Positions 23,589 to 32,122 of a DNA stretch of 64,000 nucleotides are shown in pieces. Both the position numbers and the translations under genes were made by a program. The notes under the pieces were generated by a model. It saw only the letters and a program-made list of their open reading frames with translations, did not search any database and had not been told where the DNA came from. The DNA is taken from contig CBDIDR010000001.1 of the NCBI GenBank assembly GCA_965277895.1, positions 124,001 through 188,000 of the forward strand, written 5' to 3'. Every line of letters begins with the position of its first letter. Within the stretch, counting starts at the first letter, position 1. This DNA comes from GCA-2862585 sp965277895. GTDB taxonomy: Bacteria > Bacteroidota > Bacteroidia > Flavobacteriales > UBA7312.

Positions 23589-25841
23589 ATGAGCAAGATT
23601 ATGATACGATTATTATTCCTTTTATGTCTATCCAGCCTAATAGCAACTGCTGAAAATGGCGATACTACATATGTACAAGTTCACGACAATACCGATATGA
23701 CTTGGTACGGTCATTATAAAGACTGGGGGGAATTTCCTAGTGGAGATGAATCGTATAGAAAAGTACTTATGCACTTCACAATGGGCTGTGCCTCTACTGG
23801 CTGTAGCGGCTGGGACTATGACGTGCATATTCTTATGAGAAACCGCACAGGCGTATTGGATTCAAATATGGTTTTGGCACCTTCATTCAAATTGAATAAT
23901 GAGATTGTAGATACAGCAACCTTTAGCTATTCACCAACCTTCACTAACAGTTGGGACAGTGTAAATGGAACGACTCCTGTTGCTAACGACACTATGGTTT
24001 TACTCCTATTTGCAGACCAAGACGACCCTTTTTTAGTGACAGATACGCAATACGTTTTTGCGGTAGATTATTACAATCCAACTTATGATAGCTTAGGAGT
24101 AATCACCGACTCAACACTTGTTGTTGCTGACACAACGCTATACCTAAGCAACACCGTAACCTATAATGTCTTCGAAGTGATTGAAGATTTTGAATTGGGT
24201 AGAGCCATCACCCCTTACGGCACTTATATGAACCCTGCCAACGGAAGTTATGGGACTAATGGCTATGACGAAAACTGGAAACACATATTTACCTACGATG
24301 TCACAGACTTTCAGCATTTACTAAAAGACTCTGTTGAAATTGATGCTTTTTATGCCGGATGGAGCAGTGGTTTCAGTGTGAAATTAGACTTTGAATTTAT
24401 CGAAGGAACACCTCCAAGAACACCACTAAAGCTAAGCAATGTATATAAAAATGGAGCTTCAGGCTACGGCTATTCCAACTCTAATAGTTTTGAGACAACG
24501 CAGATGCCAGAAACTAAAGTTGCTCTACTACCCTCAGCTCAAGAATATAAATTACAGTTCGTGCCATCAGGTCATGGACAAGCAGGAGAGTTTACATCGG
24601 GCGTTAGCTATACCGCTAAAGTAAATGGAAGTGTAGTTGGTGGCAATACCATTTGGAAAGACGATTGCGGATTTAATGCCATTTGGCCTCAAGGAGGAAC
24701 ATGGATTTTTGACCGTGCCAACTGGTGTCCTGGTGAAGCAGTACCGATTTACAACCACGAAATAACCCCTTATGTTGGTATGTCACTAGATTCCGTTGCT
24801 ATTGATATTAATTTTAGCAATTATAACCCCAACGGAGATGCCTCTTACTCCTGTGCTGTACACCTCTTTCAGTACACAGAACCTAACTTTACCTTAGATG
24901 CTGAAGTTACTGACATTTTAGCCCCATCCAAAAAGGATGTGTATTCAAGGTTCAATCCTATCTGTTCTAATCCTATCATCAAAATTAGAAACTCAGGAAA
25001 AGATGTACTGACTTCAGTAGATATTCAATACGGTGTAAAAGGCGGTACAATGCAAACCTACGAATGGACAGGCAGCCTTAAATTTATGGCAGAGGAAGAA
25101 GTAACACTCGACCCAATGATTCATGATGGAAATGAAACTAAATTCGTCGTTACTCTATTAAACCCTAATGGCTCAACGGACACCCATAGCGACAATGATA
25201 CTATGGAATCTGAATTTGAAGACTTACCTATTTACAAGCCTTCGTTCTTAGTCAGATTAAAAACCAATAACTACGGAAGTCAAAGTTCTTGGACTATAAA
25301 AAACAGCAACAATGAAGTTGTGTATTCGCGTGACAACTGTGCCAACAATACCTTGTACAACGATACCGTAACGCTAGGGAATGGCTGCTACACCTTTAGA
25401 ATAGATGATACTGGCGGAGATGGACTAGACTTTTGGTATTGGGATAATATTGGTCAGCCAGACGGCAGTGGCTTTATCAACTTTATGTACTACGATACCA
25501 TTTCAGTATTTCGTTCTTTCAACAAAGACTTTGGCTCGGCTATAGTTCATTCCTTTAGAGTTACGAATGGTGTGTCTGTAGACAATCATAGCATGATTAA
25601 CTTTGACATCTATCCTTCTGTAAGTAATGGAACAGTATTTATTCAAAAAGATAGCTCAGCAAAACCACCATCAACTATTGAAGTCTATTCTGTAAATGGA
25701 CAAAAAATAATTGAAGAACAATGGGAAGAAAACACCCAATTGAAAACCCTTCATTTAGACTCGCTTTCAGATGGCATATACTTTGTTAAAGTGCAGACTG
25801 GAGATATCATTAACACTCAGAAAATTATCTTAAATCGATAG
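23589..25841 (+). CDS. PNGase F-like secreted glycosidase with T9SS type-A sorting domain
   Basis: The 750-residue protein has a signal peptide (about 1-21), two PNGase F-like jelly-roll domains (about 25-440), a beta-rich linker region (about 450-650) and a type-A sorting domain (about 672-750: FDIYPSVSNGTVFI, DGIYFVKVQTGD). Similarity to peptide-N-glycosidase F is visible in CSGWDYDVHI (Asp76 at the place of catalytic Asp60) and in GTWIFDRANWCPGEAVP (370-386), which matches the enzyme's DRAGWCPG stretch. Glu334 may correspond to Glu206. The enzyme would cut N-glycans from Asn. The position equivalent to Glu118 reads Ala-Gly here, so activity is uncertain. Confidence 0.8.
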   Translation: MSKIMIRLLFLLCLSSLIATAENGDTTYVQVHDNTDMTWYGHYKDWGEFPSGDESYRKVLMHFTMGCASTGCSGWDYDVHILMRNRTGVLDSNMVLAPSFKLNNEIVDTATFSYSPTFTNSWDSVNGTTPVANDTMVLLLFADQDDPFLVTDTQYVFAVDYYNPTYDSLGVITDSTLVVADTTLYLSNTVTYNVFEVIEDFELGRAITPYGTYMNPANGSYGTNGYDENWKHIFTYDVTDFQHLLKDSVEIDAFYAGWSSGFSVKLDFEFIEGTPPRTPLKLSNVYKNGASGYGYSNSNSFETTQMPETKVALLPSAQEYKLQFVPSGHGQAGEFTSGVSYTAKVNGSVVGGNTIWKDDCGFNAIWPQGGTWIFDRANWCPGEAVPIYNHEITPYVGMSLDSVAIDINFSNYNPNGDASYSCAVHLFQYTEPNFTLDAEVTDILAPSKKDVYSRFNPICSNPIIKIRNSGKDVLTSVDIQYGVKGGTMQTYEWTGSLKFMAEEEVTLDPMIHDGNETKFVVTLLNPNGSTDTHSDNDTMESEFEDLPIYKPSFLVRLKTNNYGSQSSWTIKNSNNEVVYSRDNCANNTLYNDTVTLGNGCYTFRIDDTGGDGLDFWYWDNIGQPDGSGFINFMYYDTISVFRSFNKDFGSAIVHSFRVTNGVSVDNHSMINFDIYPSVSNGTVFIQKDSSAKPPSTIEVYSVNGQKIIEEQWEENTQLKTLHLDSLSDGIYFVKVQTGDIINTQKIILNR

Positions 25842-25902
25842 TAGACATTAATTTTAAGATAAGTTAAACTTATTTTAACGGTGTTTTTATATTTTTACGC
25901 TG

Positions 25903-27840
25903 ATGACGAAACCCTCTTATTGCAATAGCTTAACAAAATACAGCCGCTCAAGAACAAGAGAAGTGATGGTAGGAAATGTGGGTGTTGGAGGCGACAATCC
26001 CATACGCATACAGTCCATGACCACAACGGATACTATGGACACTCAGGCTACGGTGGAGCAAAGCATACGCATGATAGAAGCAGGTTGTGAGATTGTGAGA
26101 ATCACTGCCCCTTCCAAGAAAGACGCCGAAAATCTTCAGAATATAAAAGATGAATTAAGGGCTAGAGGCTATGATACGCCTTTGGTTGCCGACATACATT
26201 TCACCCCAAATGCTGCCGAAATAGCGGCTCGAATAGTCGAAAAAATAAGAGTAAACCCAGGCAACTATGCCGATAAGAAAAAGTTCGAGGAATTAGAATA
26301 CACCGATGAAACCTATCAGCAAGAGCTACAACGCATAAAAGAACGTTTCGTTCCATTAGTCAGAATTTGTAAGGAAGAAGGCACTGCCATGCGAATAGGT
26401 ACTAATCACGGCTCTCTTTCCGACAGAATTTTAGGACGTTATGGCGATACTCCGCTAGGCATGGTAGAATCGGCTTTGGAGTTTTTACGCATTTGTCAAG
26501 AAGAAGACTACCACAACATCATCCTTTCCATGAAGGCAAGTAATACCCAAGTGATGGTGCAAGCCTATCGCCTTTTGATTGTAAAGATGAAGGAGGAAAA
26601 TATGAATTACCCCTTACATTTGGGCGTAACAGAAGCCGGTGAGGGTGAAGACGGACGTATTAAATCCGCTGTGGGTATTGGCACTCTATTGGAAGATGGC
26701 ATTGGCGATACCGTTCGTGTATCACTGACGGAAGAACCCGAATTTGAAATCCCAGTAGCAAGAGAATTAGTAAGGCGTTACGACACTAGAAAAAAACACC
26801 AAAAAATAAGCAGCATTTCGGATTATCCTATTGATAGCTACAACTACATCCGAAGAGAAAGCAATAAAGTCTTAAACATTGGCGAAAAGCAAGTGCCTAT
26901 TGTTATGGCTGATTTTTCACTCAAGAAAAAACTAAGTCCAGCTTCCTTTTTTGCCTTAGGCTACCGCTATTCTGTGCCGACAGACAAATGGAACATCGGC
27001 GATATGGCATGCGATTATGTCTTTTTGGGCGATGAAGAAATTGACTTCAACATTCCAGGAACATTAGGCGTCGTTTACCATTACGACACTTGGCTAAAGC
27101 ACCAAAATGAAGATAGGGTTTATCCTTTTCTAACTCATAAACAGTATTTAGAAAACCCCACTCTTTCTAAACATCTAAACATCGTTTACGCCTGCCTACC
27201 TGACCTCAGCACTGAACTTATCGACAAGCTTAAAAGCGACCCTACTGCCGTTTTGCTAATAGATAGCTGGAACGCTCACGGCATGGCAGAACAAAGGCGT
27301 TTATTCGTTGAACTCATCAACCAAAAATGCACTGTCCCAGTTATTATCGGTCGTGCTTATGGCAACCTCAAAGAGGAAGAACTGCAACTGCATGCTGCAA
27401 CAGACATGGGGGCTTTATTAATAGATGGTTTAGGCGATGGCATATTCATTGCTGCTGAAAATTGCGGCTCAGACCAAACCGTTAATCAAACGGCTTTTGG
27501 CATACTACAAGCAACGCGAACACGTATCTCCAAAACCGAATACATCTCTTGTCCTTCTTGTGGACGTACTCTCTTTGATTTGCAAGAAACAACAGCCAAA
27601 ATTCGTGCTAAAACCAACCACCTAAAAGGGGTGAAAATTGGTATAATGGGTTGTATAGTCAATGGCCCTGGTGAAATGGCAGATGCCGACTACGGCTATG
27701 TAGGTACTGGCGTTGGAAAAATCACACTCTACAAAGAGAAAGAAGTGGTGCAACGAAATATCCCTGAGGAGCAAGCCGTATATGCTCTAATTGACCTCAT
27801 CAAAAGTTATGGCGACTGGGTAGAAGCTAAAAGTGATTAA
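25903..27840 (+). CDS. ispG: 4-hydroxy-3-methylbut-2-enyl diphosphate synthase, long form
   Basis: The 645-residue Fe-S enzyme makes HMBPP in the MEP isoprenoid pathway. The N-terminal TIM barrel carries GGDNPIRIQSMTTTDTMD and MRIGTNHGSLSDRI. The C-terminal part holds the [4Fe-4S] ligands in ISCPSCGRTLFDLQ and MGCIVNGPGEMADADYGYVG. The central extra domain (about 290-520) is what makes the Bacteroidota, Chlorobi and plant forms long. IspD is encoded at 44182, so the MEP route is used. It is monocistronic, with no clear -7 box. Confidence 0.95.
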   Translation: MTKPSYCNSLTKYSRSRTREVMVGNVGVGGDNPIRIQSMTTTDTMDTQATVEQSIRMIEAGCEIVRITAPSKKDAENLQNIKDELRARGYDTPLVADIHFTPNAAEIAARIVEKIRVNPGNYADKKKFEELEYTDETYQQELQRIKERFVPLVRICKEEGTAMRIGTNHGSLSDRILGRYGDTPLGMVESALEFLRICQEEDYHNIILSMKASNTQVMVQAYRLLIVKMKEENMNYPLHLGVTEAGEGEDGRIKSAVGIGTLLEDGIGDTVRVSLTEEPEFEIPVARELVRRYDTRKKHQKISSISDYPIDSYNYIRRESNKVLNIGEKQVPIVMADFSLKKKLSPASFFALGYRYSVPTDKWNIGDMACDYVFLGDEEIDFNIPGTLGVVYHYDTWLKHQNEDRVYPFLTHKQYLENPTLSKHLNIVYACLPDLSTELIDKLKSDPTAVLLIDSWNAHGMAEQRRLFVELINQKCTVPVIIGRAYGNLKEEELQLHAATDMGALLIDGLGDGIFIAAENCGSDQTVNQTAFGILQATRTRISKTEYISCPSCGRTLFDLQETTAKIRAKTNHLKGVKIGIMGCIVNGPGEMADADYGYVGTGVGKITLYKEKEVVQRNIPEEQAVYALIDLIKSYGDWVEAKSD

Positions 27841-27864
27841 AATTTTATAAATTTGTATCACAAC

Positions 27865-28011
27865 TTAAAGCCCAATGAATTTTTTAGCCCAATCACTATT
27901 TCCATTTACTTTATTACAAACTTGTATTGACAGATATTTTGACCCTTGTGTCAATAATAACTCCCTATCAATAATGGATTTACTACACTTATAAGGGTTA
28001 GATTTACGCAT
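27865..28011 (-). CDS. Small hypothetical ORF (48 residues)
   Basis: A 48-codon frame runs from ATG 28009-28011 to TAA 27865-27867, with an upstream in-frame stop. Its product begins MRKSNPYKCSKSIIDREL and ends GNSDWAKKFIGL, with a composition like real protein. I do not recognise it. The start codon lies in the loop of a perfect palindrome. It may be a tiny gene, or the surviving C-terminus of a lost gene whose upstream part was replaced by the palindrome. Confidence 0.35.
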   Translation of the reverse strand: MRKSNPYKCSKSIIDRELLLTQGSKYLSIQVCNKVNGNSDWAKKFIGL

Positions 28012-28035
28012 TGCGTAAATCTATTTGTTGTGCTC
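27999..28035 (+). repeat. Perfect palindrome plus TTGTTGTGCTC box
   Basis: Perfect 11-bp arms (tagatttacgc/gcgtaaatcta, 27999-28023) enclose a 3-bp loop. The 11-mer TTGTTGTGCTC follows at 28025-28035. The same 11-mer recurs inverted at 28305-28315 beside a second palindrome. Confidence 0.65.
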
Positions 28036-28065
28036 CATCAAGAAAAAATAAAATCCAAAGAGGAA

Positions 28066-28190
28066 TTAAGCCCCTTGAATCATTACCGCTTTACCGTCAA
28101 AGGAAGTGTTGGTTAGACAATCCACAAAAAACTTAGCTACATCAGAGCGAGAAATGAACTTTGGAAAGAAAAGTATATGATTCAATCCCA
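28066..28190 (-). pseudogene. Relic: C-terminus of an SDR/NAD(P)-binding protein
   Basis: The minus strand reads KFISRSDVAKFFVDCL, then TNTSFDGKAVMIQGA and a TAA at 28066-28068. This is the typical last 35 residues of atypical short-chain dehydrogenase/NAD(P)H-binding proteins (ISRxDVAxF pattern). Upstream codons degrade, with a likely frameshift near 28165, and no start or Rossmann glycine motif remains. It is therefore a gene remnant. Confidence 0.6.
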
Positions 28191-28304
28191 GTAAAAGTAA
28201 CCTATAAGTAGGCTGACTATGGATATACGCTTGTTCCCTTAATTATCGAATTGACAAATTGGGGATTGGAACATAGAAAAATGATAATGAAAAGATAAAG
28301 ACGA

Positions 28305-28370
28305 GAGCACAACAAGGTATATAGTGCATGGCTTCCTAACGTCAGCCACGACACCATATACAAACCGTTA
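28305..28370 (-). repeat. attC-like imperfect palindrome at the end of the nucleotidyltransferase gene
   Basis: Read on the minus strand, the element starts at the gene's stop codon (GTAAC). It forms a stem of about 17 bp: GTATATGGTGTCGTGGCT pairs with AGCCATGCACTATATAC, leaving one unpaired T. It ends in CCTTGTTGTGC. The outer AAC/GTT triplets and the extrahelical base recall integron attC sites, but no integrase is nearby. Dispersed palindromic repeat is the alternative. Confidence 0.5.
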
Positions 28371-29264
28371 CCCCCACAAAGGCGTTGGGTAAACGCCCTT
28401 TTCGATTTGTTCGGCAATGGCAGCAACTGCCATAGGCTTATCTTCTTTGTAGGTAACGCCAAACCAAGTATCGGTAGTAGGAATTACTCGTACTGCCATA
28501 GTCCCATCGTTGATTAAATCCGTTACTATATTTGGAATGTAATATTCTGCCTTAGGGTCTTGTGAATGTGCTTTCATAAAAGCGTGTAAGCCATTTTCGA
28601 TATGCTCAAATATGGAAGGGTGAAAACCCCAATAGTTCATAGACACACTAGCTTGAGGGTTAAGTTCCGCCCCGCCTTCTTCGCCTACATTGTACTCTAC
28701 CTTGCCATTAACATTGGCAATTTTGGTACGCTCAATCACTTCAATAAGTTCGTCATTGGAGTTTACTTCGCACACCCCTCGGTTTACTGTACCATGCTCT
28801 GATAGGGTATTTTCCAAAACAAAACCCAACATAGACATTACCGATGGCGAGCAATCATTACTTAAAAAATCAGCCATTATTTTAAAGGAATTAGCTCCAT
28901 AGTAATCATCGGCATTGATAACTGCAAAAGGCTCATTAATACATTCCTTTGCAACCAATACAGCATGTGACGTTCCCCATGGCTTTTGACGTTCTACCAA
29001 ATCAACCCCTTCTAATTCGACTTGTACAGGCTGATAAGCATAAGCGATTTCAATCATGCTTTCGAACTTAGCAAAACGGGAACGAAAGGCTTCATCAAAT
29101 TCTTTACGAATAACAAATACAATCTTTCCGAAACCAGACTGTATAGCGTCATAAATAGAATATTCTATGATGGGTTCTTCATTCGGTCCTATACCGTCAA
29201 TTTGCTTGAGTCCACCGTATCGGCTTCCCATTCCTGCGGCTAAAATTAAAAGTGCTGGTTTCAT
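28368..29264 (-). CDS. Sugar-phosphate nucleotidyltransferase-like protein
   Basis: The 298-residue protein has the nucleotidyltransferase GT-A-like fold. The N-terminal pyrophosphorylase loop is LLILAAGMGSRYGGLKQIDG, and VINADDYYG near residue 118 is the metal-site Asp region. It probably makes an NDP-sugar or related activated compound; the substrate is not evident. It is not in an operon with sugar genes. Its stop codon is the first part of the attC-like palindrome downstream. Confidence 0.82.
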   Translation of the reverse strand: MKPALLILAAGMGSRYGGLKQIDGIGPNEEPIIEYSIYDAIQSGFGKIVFVIRKEFDEAFRSRFAKFESMIEIAYAYQPVQVELEGVDLVERQKPWGTSHAVLVAKECINEPFAVINADDYYGANSFKIMADFLSNDCSPSVMSMLGFVLENTLSEHGTVNRGVCEVNSNDELIEVIERTKIANVNGKVEYNVGEEGGAELNPQASVSMNYWGFHPSIFEHIENGLHAFMKAHSQDPKAEYYIPNIVTDLINDGTMAVRVIPTTDTWFGVTYKEDKPMAVAAIAEQIEKGVYPTPLWG

Positions 29265-29321
29265 AAAAGGTTAATTTTTTGCGAAAATATAGAAAGTAAT
29301 CAAACCTAAACGACTTTATCT

Positions 29322-31202
29322 CTAAAATTCAACAGAAATGGATTGAATTTCAATTCGCCTTTCTCTTGATGCCTTTATGCTGTACACCGAATTACGCCTA
29401 TCGTTCGGATTGTCGCTCACTTCCATATTAACTTGGGTTTCGCCTAAAGGTAATTCTACAAGGCTAAGTGCTCCGCTGTCCAAATAGGGTAAAAGCACAC
29501 CCTCATTATAGCTTCTTAAGTAGTTTTCTACACTAGAAATTCGGCGTTTTGCCAATAGATTGTTGTAGTCGCTATCGGTAAGAGGAGAGGTAAATCCTTT
29601 TAGTCTAAGGTCAACGCTAGCTCCCAATGCCATAGCAGCCTCCAGCTGTTGGGCAAAGGTGTTCAACTGCATCATTCCTTGATTAACGGTTTGGTCAAAA
29701 AAGATACGCATCTGTCGTTCCGCATGATTTTTTGCTCTACCTCCCAAAACGGAAGCGAATCGCTTGACGTATTCTTCTTTTAGGCTAACAAAAGAATCAT
29801 ATGCATCGGTATAGGATAATGTTGTGGTACTGTCTCTAGTATTTGGATTAGGCTCGTCGTTATGAAAATACAAACTCAAAGGCAAGTTAAGACGCATAGC
29901 AGTGGCTAGGCTGTCTATTTTTACACAAACGCATTCTTCTGTTTTTACAAAGGCATAAATATCGTTACAACAGCTTTCGTAAGTAAGGGTTTGTGAGCCT
30001 GAGCGGTTTGAGGAGAAATAGCCCAATAAAGGACTATCCAAGCGTGAACTGTAATACAAATCGTTGGCACTACTGTTTAGCGGTTTTCCAACATTTGATA
30101 CTAAACCCCAATTTTCTTCCCAAGGCGTTTGGAAAATATCAAAGCCTCCCAAACCAGGATGAAAATCAGAACTAAAATACAATACCCTTTCTGTCGAATG
30201 GTAAAATGGCGTTACTTCCTTGCCTACTGTATTAATGCCATTGCCTAAATGTTGAGGACTGCCTTGCATTGGCACAAACCAAATATCCAAATCGCCTTCC
30301 CCTCCTCTTCTGTCCGAAGAGATAAAAAGCCCATCAACGCCTTCCCACAACGCCCATTGCGGATGGGTATTTTTGGCATTGGTAGTGTTAAAGCGTTCGT
30401 CCATTAGCTGAGGTGTTTGCCACAAACCATCTTTTAAAATGCTCTTGTATATATAGCATTGTATCTCATTTTTTTCATTCTTACACTTGGTAAAAAAGGC
30501 TTCCGTACCATCGGGGTTTAAGGTCAAATTAGCGATGTGGTAATCAAAATCATTGAAGGCATTAAAGGGTTTTGCTACCCCTCCTTTGTCGGCAACCATA
30601 AGGGTTGAACGGTGACCAATATACAGCTCGTTTGCCAGTCCATCGTCTTTATCCATCGTTGAAAAATACAAGCGTTCTTGCTCATCTGTAAAAGGGGCAA
30701 AATCAGAAACGGAAGAATTCACTTTATCGTCCAAATGCTCCAACTTAACCTCATCATTATCCTTCATAAATCGTGCCAACTCGCTGCCCTTGAGTTCCAT
30801 CAGGCCTTTTCTATACCAATAATCCGATGGATAAGGATGCTCGTCCAAAAAGGTTTGGAGGTAGGTAGAAGCCTCATCATAACTGCCTATATTTTTATGT
30901 AGCATCCCCAAATACAAAAGAATGTTTGGGTACTTAGCATCTTGATTTAGGGCGTCTGCCTTTTGAAAATACTGTATGGCCTTTGTGTATTGGTGTGTGT
31001 GCTGATAGCTTTCTGCCAAAGGATGCCACAAACTACTTAACATACTGTCCTTTTCTAATGCTAGTTCATAAAAATGAATGGCAGAAAAGTAGTCCTTGAC
31101 CTCAAAATAATAGTTGCCTTCACTCACCAAAGCAGACTTGTTTTGTCCGAAAGCAAAAACCGTAATTAGGCAAAATAGATATGTAAATAGTCGCTGTTTC
31201 AT
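29322..31202 (-). CDS. TPR, PD40 beta-propeller and OmpA-like protein (PorE-like)
   Basis: The 626-residue protein has a signal peptide (about 1-20) and TPR helices (about 25-130). WD40-like PD40 repeats follow (about 180-400, with SSDRRGGEGDLDIWFVPM and YFSSDFHPGLGGFDIF). The C-terminal OmpA-like part (about 510-626) includes NNLLAKRRISSVENYL, which resembles the peptidoglycan-binding region. This domain order recalls PorE, a T9SS outer-membrane protein. It overlaps the PorP/SprF-like gene by 4 bp and is last of the trio, suggesting it helps secrete or anchor the type-B protein upstream. Confidence 0.82.
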   Translation of the reverse strand: MKQRLFTYLFCLITVFAFGQNKSALVSEGNYYFEVKDYFSAIHFYELALEKDSMLSSLWHPLAESYQHTHQYTKAIQYFQKADALNQDAKYPNILLYLGMLHKNIGSYDEASTYLQTFLDEHPYPSDYWYRKGLMELKGSELARFMKDNDEVKLEHLDDKVNSSVSDFAPFTDEQERLYFSTMDKDDGLANELYIGHRSTLMVADKGGVAKPFNAFNDFDYHIANLTLNPDGTEAFFTKCKNEKNEIQCYIYKSILKDGLWQTPQLMDERFNTTNAKNTHPQWALWEGVDGLFISSDRRGGEGDLDIWFVPMQGSPQHLGNGINTVGKEVTPFYHSTERVLYFSSDFHPGLGGFDIFQTPWEENWGLVSNVGKPLNSSANDLYYSSRLDSPLLGYFSSNRSGSQTLTYESCCNDIYAFVKTEECVCVKIDSLATAMRLNLPLSLYFHNDEPNPNTRDSTTTLSYTDAYDSFVSLKEEYVKRFASVLGGRAKNHAERQMRIFFDQTVNQGMMQLNTFAQQLEAAMALGASVDLRLKGFTSPLTDSDYNNLLAKRRISSVENYLRSYNEGVLLPYLDSGALSLVELPLGETQVNMEVSDNPNDRRNSVYSIKASRERRIEIQSISVEF

Positions 31203-32122
31203 AAAAAGGTAGGACAGGTTTTATACGACGGTCGAGGCATCGATGATTTAATAATATGTCGGAACGACAGTTCCCAAGCTCCCAAATAATTACTTGCTGG
31301 CACTAGGTCCGATACATTCCAGTCGTATGTAAATGCTAGATGACTGTTTTGCCAATTGACTCCTAGCAATAGCCCAACAGCATCACCAAAGCGGTAGAAA
31401 CTACCGGCTTCTAATTTTATTTCTTGGTAATAATATTCGCTAATATCAAACGAAAGGTTTGAGCCCAAAACGCATTGTGCTTGTTTGCTTTGCAAGGCGT
31501 AATAGAAAAACGGTTCTAACGACCATTGAGTGGTAAGGGGCTTTTGTAAAACGGTACTTAACTGATGCTTTACTGGCAGCAAATCTTTATTAGAATAAAA
31601 AGAACGGTCAGGTTTATTTAGGTGGGCTAAAGAATAAGCCAACTTAAGCTCTGAATCAGAAATATAGAGGGTGTTATTAACACCAAGTCCAATGTCCATA
31701 AAACCTTTAGTTAAAGAGGGTATTTGTTCGCCAGCGTCCAAAAAGTACAATTCAGAATAATCAATTTTCTGTTGAGCAAATCCTAAATGTACACCGAAGC
31801 TCCAACTTTCTACAAAACGTGCTATTGAGAACGATAATTGCGTGAGGGATAGATTAGAACTCCCAGATTGGTCTCTTAATAGTTGAGCTCCAAAACCCCA
31901 CGATTTATAAGGCATGTCAAAAGCTACCGATGTACTGCTGAAGGGAACACTAACACTTGCCCATTGCTCACGTTGATGTGCTGTTATTCTGTAATCGCCA
32001 TCAAACTGACCGGCATTGGCAGGGTTTAAGTAAAGGGGATTATTATACCACTGACTGAATTGAATGTCTTGAGTAAAGCCAAGAAAAGGACATAAAAGAA
32101 ATATGTAAATCCAATTTTTCAT
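31199..32122 (-). CDS. PorP/SprF family type IX secretion membrane protein
   Basis: The 307-residue protein has a signal peptide (about 1-18), then the family hallmark DIQFSQWYNNPLYLNPANAG and RITAHQREQWASV, followed by an outer-membrane beta-barrel. SprF in Flavobacterium is needed to secrete the adhesin SprB, and PorP-like proteins typically sit next to the type-B cargo they serve. Both ends overlap neighbours by 4 bp, so the three genes are translationally coupled. Confidence 0.9.
   Translation of the reverse strand: MKNWIYIFLLCPFLGFTQDIQFSQWYNNPLYLNPANAGQFDGDYRITAHQREQWASVSVPFSSTSVAFDMPYKSWGFGAQLLRDQSGSSNLSLTQLSFSIARFVESWSFGVHLGFAQQKIDYSELYFLDAGEQIPSLTKGFMDIGLGVNNTLYISDSELKLAYSLAHLNKPDRSFYSNKDLLPVKHQLSTVLQKPLTTQWSLEPFFYYALQSKQAQCVLGSNLSFDISEYYYQEIKLEAGSFYRFGDAVGLLLGVNWQNSHLAFTYDWNVSDLVPASNYLGAWELSFRHIIKSSMPRPSYKTCPTFL

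Noticed and set aside
25842..25902. A taagataagtt/aacttatttta inverted repeat before ispG considered as a terminator
   Set aside because: The stem is almost all A-T with a mismatch and has no clean T-run; too weak to call in this AT-rich DNA.
28305..28370. A true integron cassette array
   Set aside because: No integrase gene is in the window and only two dissimilar palindromes are seen; kept only as an attC-like repeat.
28217..28462. An 81-codon minus-strand ORF overlapping the end of the nucleotidyltransferase gene
   Set aside because: Its first third is the nucleotidyltransferase read in another frame, and the rest crosses the palindrome; no family resemblance.
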